A DNA stretch of 33,352 nucleotides from an uncultured Bacillota bacterium (GCA_949298195.1 CASFVT010000023.1:1-33352), one strand, 5' to 3'. Shown: positions 7,364-14,590, counted from the first letter of the stretch. Notes: generated by a model from the sequence alone, not told the origin. A program made the numbers and translations.

Positions 7364-8502
7364 TTCCGGTTCACCAATCCTTTCAATGCTTCCTCGCTCG
7401 CCGCGACGAAGGAGTCGACGTCCTCCGTCGTGGAGAGAGGGGAGAAGGAGACCCGGACGGCGTTCTTGGCCCGTTCGAGGTCACCGGTTTGGGCGAGGAC
7501 GACGTAAGAGAGGTTCTCCTTTTTCGAAGAGCAGGCCGAGACGCTGGAGACGGCCACCCCGAGGTTCGAGAGGCATTCGACATAGACCGAGGCTTTCTTC
7601 CGGAGGAGGGAGAAATTGAAGATGTAGGGAGAGACCCCCACGGGGGAATTGACGACGAATTCCTCGGGCCTGGAAAGGATGTAAGAGCGGATTTTGCCCT
7701 GCAAAACGGCAACTTTCTCCCGGTTTTCCCAGAGGCAGGCCATCGCCTTCGATAGAACGAGGGACATGGAGAGGGCCCCGGGCACGTCGACCGTGCCGGG
7801 GCGGACCCCGCCTTCCTGTTCCCCACCCTGCAATAGCGAGGGGAGGTCGATCTTCTTTCGGTAGACGAGGGCCCCGCTTCCCTTGGTGGACCCGAGCTTA
7901 TGGCCCGAGAAGGAGAAAGCGTCGAGAAGGGGGAAGGGAACCTCCAACTTCCCGAGAGCCTGGGTGAGGTCGCTATGGAAGAAGCATTTTGGGTAGGCGG
8001 AGACGATCCGCGCGAAGGCGGCGAGGTCGTTCACCGCACCGGTTTCGTTATTGACCCCCATGAGGGAAACGAGGATCGTCTTGTCATCGAGGGCGGAGGA
8101 TAGCTTTTCGCCCGAGACGCGGCCGTCGTTTTCGAGGGGGAGGTAGACGACCTCATAGCCTTCCTTCTCAAGCGACTTGAAGACGTTGAGGACGGATGGG
8201 TGCTCCCCTTTTGAGGTGATCAGGCGCTTCCCACGGTTCAAGAAGCGGGAAGCCACCCCGTGGATGAAAACGTTGTTGGCTTCGGTCGCCCCCGAGGTGA
8301 AGACGACCGCATGGGTGGCCTCCGTCGAAGTGACCTTCAAAACCCCCTCCCGGGCCTTCCGGAGGAGACGTTCGGCATCGTAGCCGGCGTAATGGAGGCT
8401 CGAGGGATTGCCGAAGCTCTCCTTGGCCGTCTCGACGTAACACCGGAGGGCCTCCTCGTCGACGGGGCTCGTCGCCGCGTAATCGAGATAGGTCTTCTTC
8501 AT
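7360..8502 (-). CDS. Cysteine desulfurase (NifS/IscS family)
   Basis: A 380-residue PLP enzyme that removes sulfur from cysteine as a persulfide. Visible features are YLDYAATSP (5-13), FTSGATEANN (68-77), the PLP lysine in SGHKLGSTKGSG (K202), and the catalytic cysteine C324 in VSACSSKKEN on a short loop, typical of the NifZ-type branch. The gene lies between ezrA and thiI with 4-nt overlaps at both ends, the Bacillus-like ezrA-nifZ-thiI order. Its job is therefore most likely dedicated sulfur donation to ThiI rather than general Fe-S assembly, since no iscU or sufU is adjacent. Orthology to NifZ specifically is inferred from context. Confidence 0.93.
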   Translation of the reverse strand: MKKTYLDYAATSPVDEEALRCYVETAKESFGNPSSLHYAGYDAERLLRKAREGVLKVTSTEATHAVVFTSGATEANNVFIHGVASRFLNRGKRLITSKGEHPSVLNVFKSLEKEGYEVVYLPLENDGRVSGEKLSSALDDKTILVSLMGVNNETGAVNDLAAFARIVSAYPKCFFHSDLTQALGKLEVPFPLLDAFSFSGHKLGSTKGSGALVYRKKIDLPSLLQGGEQEGGVRPGTVDVPGALSMSLVLSKAMACLWENREKVAVLQGKIRSYILSRPEEFVVNSPVGVSPYIFNFSLLRKKASVYVECLSNLGVAVSSVSACSSKKENLSYVVLAQTGDLERAKNAVRVSFSPLSTTEDVDSFVAASEEALKGLVNRK

Positions 8503-10235
8503 CGAGGGGCGGTCTGTTCCTTGCTGGCGAGGCTTTTGGCCCCGGCGGCCAATTGATAGGCCTTTTCGAAGTCGGCTTGATAGAAGAGGGTCTCGGCCTG
8601 ACGGAGGGAATCGGCGAGGGCTTCATTGCCTCCCCGGTAGCGGTTGGCCTCGACGATCTCGCCTTCGGCCTTCTGCATGGCCTGAAGGTCGCCATGAAGG
8701 GAGGAATCGAGGCGGTCGAGGGCCTTGGCAAGGCGTTCGTGGGAAGCGGAGACCTTCTCGACGTCGATCGGGAGGGCCCGGAGGATCGAGGAGGCCTCTT
8801 CGACGTAGGAACGGATGTCCCCGATCATCGGGGCATAGCGGGCGTCGAGGGCGGGGATGCCGGCCTCCGCGAGGTCTGCTTCGGCTTCCCTTGCCGCGAC
8901 GAGGGCCGGGGTGAGGAGGGCCGCGGCCTCGTCGACGTCGGACTTGAAGGAGCGAAGGCGCATGGTGAAGGCATCCATTCCCTTCTTGGTCGACTGGGTC
9001 TCTTCGTTGAGGCTGTCGAGGCGGGCCAAAAGGACGGTGAAAGGCTGCTTGGTGCCGCTATGGATGAGGTTGTCGAGACGGCGGCGCACGGCCCCGACCC
9101 GGTTGATGGCCGCGTTGGTTTCCTCGATCGCCGCCTTGTCATCGTCGGAGAAGAGATAGAGTTCCTGGGCTTTGGGGATGGCGTGGTTGAGTTGGAGGAA
9201 ATCGTTGTCGAGTTTGGTCGAGGAGCGGTAGACGTCCGGGAATTCCTCCTCGAAGCGCTTCCGGGCGGCCTCCTCTTTCTCAAAGGCATCGAGATAGCCC
9301 TGGATCTTTCCCGAGACGAGGTCGATCCGGTCGCTCAAACCCCCGAGGGCAAGTCCCCGGAGGCGTTCGGACATCGCGTTCACCTCGTTCTCGAGTTCGT
9401 CGATCGTCCCGTCAACGATGATGTGATGGAGGGGATAACCGGCCGCGGCCAGTTCCTCGTAGGTGTTCTTGAGGGAAATGATCTTCGAAGGGAGGACGCT
9501 GGTCAATTGGAGACACATCTCCGGGATGGCCTCCATCTTCCCGTCGAGGGCCTTGAGGGCCGGGTTGAGTTTGTTCTCGAGGATGTCGGTCGCCTCGTCG
9601 TAGGAGGCCCGGTCGATGAGGCTCTCGGCCTCGCTTAGGAGGGCATCGGCCCGGGTGAAGAAGGCCTCGAAAGTCGCCATGAGCATCCCGGCATCCGATT
9701 GGAATGAGAAATAGGCTTCCTTGATCTTCCGGAGGGCGGCTTGGCTGGCGAGATATTGCCCTTGGGCCTTCTTCTCGTCCTCGAACTTGAGGGAGAGGTT
9801 CTTCGAGAAGGAGGCAACGGCCGTTTCGAAGTCGGCGATCTTCCGCCGGGCCTCGGGATACCCCTGTCGGAAAGAGGAGTAGTCGTGGTCTGTTAGGGCA
9901 TCGGAGAGGTGGCGGATGTAGGAGACGCATTCGGCATCCTTGTAGTCCTTGAGGTCCTTGAACTTGTTGTTGAGGTTGATGTAAGTGTCCGCGTAGGTGA
10001 AATTCCGTTGGTTGATGGCCTCCAGGCGGGAGATGTATTGGGAAACCTGGCCGAAGAGGACCCCATGGGTCGACTCGTAACGGCTGGAAAGGTCATCGAA
10101 GTTCCGACGGTAACGCTGGCCGCGGAGGAGGAAGAAGAAAAGAAGCACGACGAGAATCAAACCGGGAATGCCAAGGCCAAGGCCAAGGCCGAGGCCGAGG
10201 GAGAGGGCATCAAAGACTGGCAGGGAGATGAACAT
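8499..10235 (-). CDS. ezrA: EzrA-like septation ring regulator
   Basis: A 578-residue protein with one N-terminal membrane segment (about residues 1-34), a basic stop-transfer (RGQRYRRN), and then more than 500 residues of acidic, heptad-like helices. This is the EzrA layout: membrane-anchored spectrin-like coiled coils that bind FtsZ and limit Z-rings. Length is close to Bacillus EzrA (562). The position next to rpsD and directly before nifS-thiI matches Bacilli and supports the call more than sequence motifs do. I chose the ATG at 10235; the open frame runs 22 codons further but adds a non-hydrophobic stretch. No clear ribosome site is seen. The membrane segment contains a run of five Leu-Gly dipeptides. 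Confidence 0.82.
   Translation of the reverse strand: MFISLPVFDALSLGLGLGLGLGIPGLILVVLLFFFLLRGQRYRRNFDDLSSRYESTHGVLFGQVSQYISRLEAINQRNFTYADTYINLNNKFKDLKDYKDAECVSYIRHLSDALTDHDYSSFRQGYPEARRKIADFETAVASFSKNLSLKFEDEKKAQGQYLASQAALRKIKEAYFSFQSDAGMLMATFEAFFTRADALLSEAESLIDRASYDEATDILENKLNPALKALDGKMEAIPEMCLQLTSVLPSKIISLKNTYEELAAAGYPLHHIIVDGTIDELENEVNAMSERLRGLALGGLSDRIDLVSGKIQGYLDAFEKEEAARKRFEEEFPDVYRSSTKLDNDFLQLNHAIPKAQELYLFSDDDKAAIEETNAAINRVGAVRRRLDNLIHSGTKQPFTVLLARLDSLNEETQSTKKGMDAFTMRLRSFKSDVDEAAALLTPALVAAREAEADLAEAGIPALDARYAPMIGDIRSYVEEASSILRALPIDVEKVSASHERLAKALDRLDSSLHGDLQAMQKAEGEIVEANRYRGGNEALADSLRQAETLFYQADFEKAYQLAAGAKSLASKEQTAPR
10170..10199 (-). repeat. Tandem hexamer inside ezrA membrane segment
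   Basis: Five 6-bp units (plus strand GCCAAG x3, then GCCGAG x2) encode LGLGLGLGLG in the EzrA transmembrane region. Slippage would keep frame and only lengthen or shorten the membrane helix by two residues. Confidence 0.85.
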
Positions 10236-10294
10236 GGCGATATGGTAGCATAGGCGCAGGCCTTCCGGCGGCCTGAACTGCATGGAACAGGCAG

Positions 10295-10323
10295 TTGACA
10301 AGCGCTCCCCTACTACGTAGAAT
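10295..10323 (+). promoter_or_regulatory. Promoter of rpsD
   Basis: A perfect TTGACA (10295-10300), a 17-nt spacer, and TAGAAT (10318-10323, 5 of 6). It is the best sigma-A-type promoter in the window. The transcript would start near 10330. Confidence 0.85.
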
Positions 10324-10329
10324 TTGCCT

Positions 10330-10477
10330 CGCGTTAGGTTAGCGGGCCTTCATTTCCCCGTCCGACGTCCCTTAGCAAATGACAGTAAGCCCGGGGCTAA
10401 CCGGGCCGAAGAAGGGACACCCGGGGGACAAGGGAAGGTCGCCCTTCTTTAACGCCTAGGAAAAGGAGGACTTTAGA
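10330..10477 (+). promoter_or_regulatory. Structured rpsD leader, S4 autoregulation candidate
   Basis: About 148 nt of untranslated leader. GGTTAGC (10337-10343) can pair with GCTAACC (10396-10402), or the latter region can form its own CCCGG/CCGGG hairpin, so two forms compete. A further stem pairs 10409-10416 with 10442-10449 just before AGGAGG (10464-10469 region). In Bacillus, S4 represses its own monocistronic gene through a structured leader; the same role here is inference from position and pairing. Confidence 0.5.
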
Positions 10478-11086
10478 ATGTCCAAGTACACTGCTTCCAA
10501 GTGGAAGCGCTCCCGTCACCTCGGCTTCTCGACCCTCGAGAGCGGTGACGAGCTCAAGAAGCGGGCCTACGGCCCCGGCCAGCATGGCCAAGACCGGAAG
10601 AGGAAGCCGTCCGAATACGGGGCCCAGCTCCTCGAAAAGCAGAAGCTCCGCCACCTCTACGGCGTCAATGAGCGCCAGTTCCGCCGCCTCTTCGTCCTTG
10701 CGAAGAAAGAGAAGGACACCGTCACCGGCCTCGCCTTCTTCCGCATCCTTGAGAGCCGGCTCGACAACCTCGTCTACCGGATGGGCTTTGCCAGGACCCG
10801 CGCCGCGGCCCGCCAGCTCGTCAACCACGGCCACGTCACCGTCAACGGGAAGAAAGTAAACATCCCGAGCTACCTCTGCTCGGTCAACGACGTCATCGCC
10901 TTCAAGGAGGACAGCCCCCTCAAGGTCGTCCGGGAATCCCTAGACGGGAAGCCGACCGTTCCCGCTTACGTGAGCGTCGACGCCGAGAAGATCCAAGGCA
11001 CCTTCACCCGCCTTCCTGAGCGCAATGAGCTCCCGAAGGACATCAACGAAGCCCAGATCATCGAGTTCTACAACCGGAAGCTCTGA
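10478..11086 (+). CDS. rpsD: 30S ribosomal protein S4
   Basis: A 202-residue S4, the primary 16S rRNA-binding protein that starts 30S assembly. The N-terminal part holds PGQHGQDRKRKPSEYG; the S4 RNA-binding domain follows (RLDNLVYRMGFARTRAAARQ, then VNHGHVTVNGKKVNIPS), and the C-terminus is IIEFYNRKL. The four-cysteine zinc motif of some S4 proteins is absent. It is monocistronic: own promoter, long leader, and a terminator 16 nt after the stop. It is divergent from ezrA. Confidence 0.98.
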   Translation: MSKYTASKWKRSRHLGFSTLESGDELKKRAYGPGQHGQDRKRKPSEYGAQLLEKQKLRHLYGVNERQFRRLFVLAKKEKDTVTGLAFFRILESRLDNLVYRMGFARTRAAARQLVNHGHVTVNGKKVNIPSYLCSVNDVIAFKEDSPLKVVRESLDGKPTVPAYVSVDAEKIQGTFTRLPERNELPKDINEAQIIEFYNRKL

Positions 11087-11102
11087 TCGATTCCTCACGA
11101 AG

Positions 11103-11127
11103 AGCCGGCCCCTGGTCGGCTTTTTTC
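11103..11127 (+). terminator. Terminator after rpsD
   Basis: AGCCGGCC pairs with GGTCGGCT (one G-U pair) around CCT, and a T-run follows. Confidence 0.88.
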
Positions 11128-11192
11128 TTGCCTCCAAGGCATGGGGCCCATGACAATTCCGCCCATGCCCTTCCCCTTACGCGCCCCGTCCT

Positions 11193-11198
11193 TATACT
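11193..11198 (+). promoter_or_regulatory. -10 box 7 nt before the ECF-methyltransferase start
   Basis: TATACT (5 of 6) ends 7 nt before the ATG at 11206, so transcription would start at or next to the start codon. No -35 box better than TTCCCC is seen 16 nt upstream, and there is no ribosome site. Confidence 0.5.
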
Positions 11199-11205
11199 TA
11201 TCCTA

Positions 11206-12213
11206 ATGTCCTATCGTAGCCAACTGAAGAAACTGACCGGGAGCGCCATCCTCATCGCCCTCGGCCTCGTCCTCCCCCTTTGCTTCCACGCCATCCCCAA
11301 CGGGGGGAGCATTTTCTCCCCGATCCACATCCCGGTTCTCGTCGGCGGCTTCCTCTTCGGACCGGCCTATGGAACGGCGATTGGCATACTCGCTCCCTTG
11401 CTGAATAGCCTCGCCACCGGGATGCCGCCCCTTTACCCGGTCCTCCCCGGAATGATGGTGGAATGTGCCGTCTATGGGCTGGCCAGCGGACTCTTCTTCC
11501 GCCTCATCAAGACGCGGAAGTTCGGGCTCGACCTTTACCTCAGCCTCATTGTGGCGATGGTCCTCGGCCGCTTCGCCGGGGCTTTCGTCAACTATCTCGT
11601 CTACATGGGGACGGAGAATCCCTATGGCTGGCAGTCTTTCGTCAATGCCTATCTCCTCGTCGGTTGGCCGGCCATCATCATCCAACTCGCCCTCATCCCC
11701 CCACTCGTCTACGCCCTCTTCCGGACACGGCTTTTCACGGAAGCCGACCGGGTACTCTTCCCGTCGTTAGAGCGGAAGAAGACGGTCGCGAAAGAGACGG
11801 CCCACTTTTCATCCCTCGCCGCGGATTGGGCGAAGAAAGGGCCAGTCGACATCGAAAAGGGTCGGCAAATCCTCGCTCCGCTTGGCGATATAGCCTCCCA
11901 TAAGGTCCTCGACGTCGGCTGCGGAACCGGGGTTTTGATCCCTTCCTTTCTTTCCCTCGGGGCGATTCCGACCGGACTCGACGCGGCCAAAAAGATGCTC
12001 GAGGAAGCCCGGAAGGCCTACCCACGGGTCGAGTTCGTGGAAGCCGATTTCTACGCCAGCCACCTCGAGGCCGGAGCTTATGACGAACTCGTGGTCTACG
12101 ATGCCTATCCACACTTCCTCGATGTCGACTCCTTCGCCCAGGAAGCCCGCCGCCTCTTGAAGAAAGGCGGGCGGGGCTTCTCGTCGCCTTCGATCATCCC
12201 CTCGAAAGCATAA
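11206..12213 (+). CDS. ECF transporter S-component fused to SAM methyltransferase
   Basis: Residues 10-172 form a membrane domain with five or six hydrophobic helices, including HIPVLVGGFLFGPAYGTAIG and a Pro-rich loop, as in vitamin-binding S-components of ECF transporters. After a linker (about 173-230) comes a class I SAM-dependent methyltransferase: motif I VLDVGCGTG (234-242), acidic LDAAKKM after strand 2, and VEADFY after strand 3. The reading frame breaks near residue 323 after LKKGGRG; the rest of the domain continues one base over to 12362 (see next entry). I take ATG 11206 rather than an upstream start because it opens the membrane domain and fits the -10 box. The ligand and methyl acceptor are unknown; a salvage protein that imports and modifies a small cofactor is speculation. 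Confidence 0.75.
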   Translation: MSYRSQLKKLTGSAILIALGLVLPLCFHAIPNGGSIFSPIHIPVLVGGFLFGPAYGTAIGILAPLLNSLATGMPPLYPVLPGMMVECAVYGLASGLFFRLIKTRKFGLDLYLSLIVAMVLGRFAGAFVNYLVYMGTENPYGWQSFVNAYLLVGWPAIIIQLALIPPLVYALFRTRLFTEADRVLFPSLERKKTVAKETAHFSSLAADWAKKGPVDIEKGRQILAPLGDIASHKVLDVGCGTGVLIPSFLSLGAIPTGLDAAKKMLEEARKAYPRVEFVEADFYASHLEAGAYDELVVYDAYPHFLDVDSFAQEARRLLKKGGRGFSSPSIIPSKA

Positions 12214-12362
12214 ACGCCCACCATCACCGGCACGGGGGAAACGAACTCGCCCGCATAATCGGGGAGCCAACCAGGGAAAGTCGGTATTTCAAGCCCTTTT
12301 TCCGCCTCCTTTCCTCATCTAGCGAGGGGGATGACTACTTCATGTTACTGAAAAGGAAATAG
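12168..12362 (+). pseudogene. Out-of-frame C-terminus of the ECF-methyltransferase gene
   Basis: One base out of phase with the upstream frame, this segment reads LLVAFDHPLESINAHHHRHG, then GNELARIIGEPTRESRYFKP and FFRLLSSSSEGDDYFMLLKR, with a TAG at 12360-12362. It is exactly what should follow the GG-hydrophobic strand of a class I methyltransferase. Adding one G in the GGGCGGGG run at about 12166-12176 restores a protein of roughly 386 residues. This could be a genuine frameshift, a slippery site, or a sequencing or assembly indel. Confidence 0.75.
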
Positions 12363-12472
12363 AGGCCCCTCTACCGCGGGAAGAGACCGGTAAGTCCGCT
12401 TCCATCCCCTTTTTCCTTTCTCTTGGAAAGGCTTTTCTACCTAGTTTCCTTTCTGGGGGAGAGAAACTCGTT
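12363..12472 (+). other. Short intergenic region with weak hairpin
   Basis: Contains CCTTTC (12415-12420) that can pair with GAAAGG (12426-12431) followed by CTTTTCT, a weak terminator candidate for the upstream gene. Nothing else is seen. Confidence 0.3.
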
Positions 12473-12478
12473 TAAAAT
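12473..12478 (+). promoter_or_regulatory. -10 box 6 nt before the XRE regulator start
   Basis: TAAAAT (5 of 6) ends 6 nt before the ATG at 12485, placing the transcript start at the start codon. There is no ribosome site and no good -35 box. Confidence 0.5.
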
Positions 12479-12484
12479 GCGCGT

Positions 12485-13081
12485 ATGAGCCTAGAAGAAG
12501 CCTTCGGCAAGAACCTTTCCGAACTAAGGAAGGGAGCCCACCTTACCCAGTTGGAACTGGCCGAGAAACTCGGTTACAGCGACAAATCGATTTCGAAATG
12601 GGAGATGGGGAAGGGACTACCTCCCCTCGACGTGACTTCCCGGATTGCCGCTTTCTTCAAGGTGAGCATCGATTCCCTCATCGAGGAGGGCGGGGCGAAA
12701 AAGAGTCTCGAGAACGCGCCCGGGGGGAGCAAGCAGCAAACCAACCGGATCATCATCATGGCGATGATCGTCTGCTTCGTCTTCTTCACGGCCGCGGCCT
12801 TCTTTGCCTACGATCTGATTTTCGGGGAACCGCCCAATCCCAATCTTTGGACCGTCTTCCTCTGGGCCATCCCGGCCTCGACCCTCATCCTCACCTTCGT
12901 GAGTTACCGTTTCTACCACTTCTCCCTCCCCTTCTGGATTCTCCTCTCGATCACCATCTGGGTCTCCTTCATCGACTTGGCCGTTACCTTCGAGGTCTTC
13001 CTCGGCCAGCCGATCTGGTACATCGTCCTCGTCCCGGTGCCCCTCCAGATCGGCATTCTCCTCGCGATGCGGCTCAAATGA
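12485..13081 (+). CDS. Membrane-anchored XRE-family transcriptional regulator
   Basis: A 198-residue protein. Residues about 8-64 are a Cro/CI-type helix-turn-helix: GKNLSELRKGAHLTQLELAE, then KLGYSDKSISKWEMGKGLPP, the common LGVS-xxxISKWE pattern. After a polar linker (about 70-88) come four hydrophobic segments (roughly 89-110, 120-142, 145-165, 170-194), so the DNA-binding domain hangs on the inner face of the membrane. Such XRE-membrane fusions occur widely in Bacillota and often sit beside the membrane proteins they regulate. Here the convergent neighbour at 13122 begins a cassette of membrane and secreted proteins, a possible but unproven target. The mRNA is probably leaderless. Confidence 0.82.
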   Translation: MSLEEAFGKNLSELRKGAHLTQLELAEKLGYSDKSISKWEMGKGLPPLDVTSRIAAFFKVSIDSLIEEGGAKKSLENAPGGSKQQTNRIIIMAMIVCFVFFTAAAFFAYDLIFGEPPNPNLWTVFLWAIPASTLILTFVSYRFYHFSLPFWILLSITIWVSFIDLAVTFEVFLGQPIWYIVLVPVPLQIGILLAMRLK

Positions 13082-13104
13082 AAAACGGCCTAGGCCGTTT
13101 TTTT
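13082..13104. terminator. Bidirectional terminator
   Basis: AAAACGGCC/GGCCGTTTT palindrome around TA, with T-runs on both strands, between the convergent XRE gene and the membrane protein cassette. Confidence 0.85.
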
Positions 13105-13121
13105 GGTTGATTGGCATTCCC

Positions 13122-13658
13122 TCAGCGAAGGTTGTTGAAGTATAGACCGTCGATGAGCCAACGGAAGTTCAGGGCAGCCAACACGAGGAAAAGGAGGACG
13201 GCCAGGACGGAAAAGAGGATGATCGGCCAACTCCCGGAGTTGGCTTCTTTTTCCATCCGGCGCGCATAAAGGAGCGGGACGACCGTGAGAAGCTGGTAAG
13301 CCGCTCCGGCGATGACGAGGAGCCCCAACGGGAGCTCGTGGGCGATCCCGAGCATCAAGGTCCCGACGACAAGGGAGAGGAAGGCCGAGGACGTCTTGAC
13401 CCCGGTGAGGAGCTTCCCGTTCCTCATTAGAAGCGGGCCCACCAGGTGGACGCCCATCGCGAGGACCGAGACCGCCTGAGCGAGGAAAACGAGGTAGACG
13501 ACATCGACGTTTCCTTCCATCACCGTGCAAAAGAAACCGAAGTTCTCCGGGAAATAATGGGTTCCCCCGAGGACGTAGGGGCAAGTGAATGGGAGGGCGG
13601 AAAAGGCGAGCCCCAAGGCCATGAGGGAGAAATTCAGGAACAAGGAGGAGCGTTTCAT
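13122..13658 (-). CDS. Four-helix membrane protein, paralog of upstream gene
   Basis: A 178-residue hydrophobic protein with four predicted membrane segments (about 9-26, 52-74, 88-130 as a pair, 145-166) and a short extracytoplasmic loop after PYVLGG. I do not recognise a family. It is clearly related to the next gene upstream: LPFTCPYV against FPLIVPYV at the same position from the start, and GPLLMRNGKLLTGVKTSS against RPLVFMANGREMAPIRGIYS followed by S. Its ATG overlaps the TGA that ends the upstream copy (TGATG), with GGAGG 10 nt ahead, so it is the last gene of a small minus-strand operon. Function unknown. Confidence 0.75.
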   Translation of the reverse strand: MKRSSLFLNFSLMALGLAFSALPFTCPYVLGGTHYFPENFGFFCTVMEGNVDVVYLVFLAQAVSVLAMGVHLVGPLLMRNGKLLTGVKTSSAFLSLVVGTLMLGIAHELPLGLLVIAGAAYQLLTVVPLLYARRMEKEANSGSWPIILFSVLAVLLFLVLAALNFRWLIDGLYFNNLR

Positions 13659-13774
13659 CAGTCCACCGCCTCCAAATGATAGAAAACGAACTGATCGATC
13701 GAGACATAGGCAAGGTAACCGGCATACCCGAGGAAAAGAAGGCCTCCGAGGATGGCCAGGACGATGCCGATGGC
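13658..13774 (-). pseudogene. C-terminal remnant of paralogous membrane protein, beyond a TAG
   Basis: Thirty-eight codons that continue in the same frame directly after the TAG of the 13775 gene and end at a TGA overlapping the next ATG. They encode a membrane helix, AIGIVLAILGGLLFLGYAGY, then LAYVSIDQFVFYHLEAVD. This aligns with the C-terminus of the downstream paralog (PIILFSVLAVLLFLVLAALN, then FRWLIDG). There is no start codon of its own. It is best explained as the end of one gene of about 197 residues now split by a nonsense codon. Confidence 0.65.
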
Positions 13775-14251
13775 CTAATAAGCCACCTGAGCCCTCGGGC
13801 CAGGAAGCAATGCACTCACGAAATCAAGAACCGTGACAAGGAAGAACGAAGGAACACCGATGAAAACCCACGGATAAGGCGTAAACCCACTAGAGAGGGA
13901 AAAGACTCCCGCTGACAAGCCTCCAACTTTCTCGTTCATGGAAACCAACATCCACAGGTAAATCCCAAAGTAGGCGGAAAAGGTGATTGACGAGTAGATT
14001 CCCCTGATCGGCGCCATTTCTCTGCCATTGGCCATGAAGACCAATGGCCTGAACAAAAGAGCGAAGATCAAAAAGGCCAGCAGGATAACCCAGACGAAAA
14101 ACTCACGTTCTTGGAACAGGTAATAGGAGAGAATGGGAAGAGGAAGAGGGTCAATGTCAACGACATAGGGGACGATGAGCGGGAACAAGACGAGAGCCAG
14201 AAGGAAAAAGGTAGATCCGAAAGCCAAATGTGGTTGTGCCTTCCTGCTCAT
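13775..14251 (-). CDS. Membrane protein, paralog, probably cut by a nonsense codon
   Basis: The open part encodes about 158 residues with membrane segments near 11-30, 44-65, 84-103 and 118-142. I set the start at ATG 14251 (MSRKAQPH) because PYV then falls at residues 28-30, matching 27-29 in the downstream paralog; the frame stays open to an ATG at 14278, which overlaps the upstream secreted-protein frame. The frame ends in TAG at 13775-13777, close to where the paralog has TGG (Trp). Base composition is lower in GC than the flanking housekeeping genes. Either the gene is recently inactivated, or a shorter protein is made. Family unknown. Confidence 0.6.
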   Translation of the reverse strand: MSRKAQPHLAFGSTFFLLALVLFPLIVPYVVDIDPLPLPILSYYLFQEREFFVWVILLAFLIFALLFRPLVFMANGREMAPIRGIYSSITFSAYFGIYLWMLVSMNEKVGGLSAGVFSLSSGFTPYPWVFIGVPSFFLVTVLDFVSALLPGPRAQVAY

Positions 14252-14267
14252 TGTGGATCCCATGCAT

Positions 14268-14590
14268 TCATAGAACATGGTCGTCCGCTAGATGAAAGGG
14301 GATGCCGATGGATTCATCAATCACTTCCCCGGTCACGGCATTGCATCTATTGTAGTTTATGGTGGATTGGCCTTGGGATATCCCGTTATTAGCCAAATAG
14401 TCAAAGAGTTCGCTGGGATTTGAAAAGTCGTCAATCACGTAGCTAGACGACCAATTCTGAGCGATATAGTCGGCGGATTTAACAGATTGGCTCTGGGATA
14501 TTCGTCATTTATGGATCTGTTTTCGTTCATTCCGCCGACTTCCGCGGACGGTAAAACAGCGGCTAGGATCGTCAAGAGCTCAGCGATCAT
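14268..14590 (-). pseudogene. Small secreted protein gene, frameshifted
   Basis: ATG at 14590 with GGAGG about 7 nt upstream opens a signal-peptide-like MIAELLTILAAVLPSAEVGG and continues to NENRSINDE; that frame then degrades and stops at 14435. A second frame takes over as ISQSQSVKSADYIAQNWSSS, then YVIDDFSNPSELFDYLANNG, and ends HLADDHVL at TGA 14268-14270, inside the 5' end of the next frame. Joined, they give about 107 residues: an exported polar protein. The break lies near 14480-14505, in sequence without a long homopolymer, so a sequencing slip is less obvious here. No function is proposed. Confidence 0.6.

Noticed and set aside
8553-9638. A 361-codon open frame on the plus strand opposite ezrA
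   Set aside because: It is antisense to the well-supported ezrA frame; GC-rich codon use leaves the opposite strand open. The protein has no domain character and no ribosome site.
13775-13777. Reassignment of TAG as a sense codon in this organism
   Set aside because: TAG ends infC, pepV and other intact genes here at normal lengths, so a global recoding is not supported; a local nonsense mutation is simpler.
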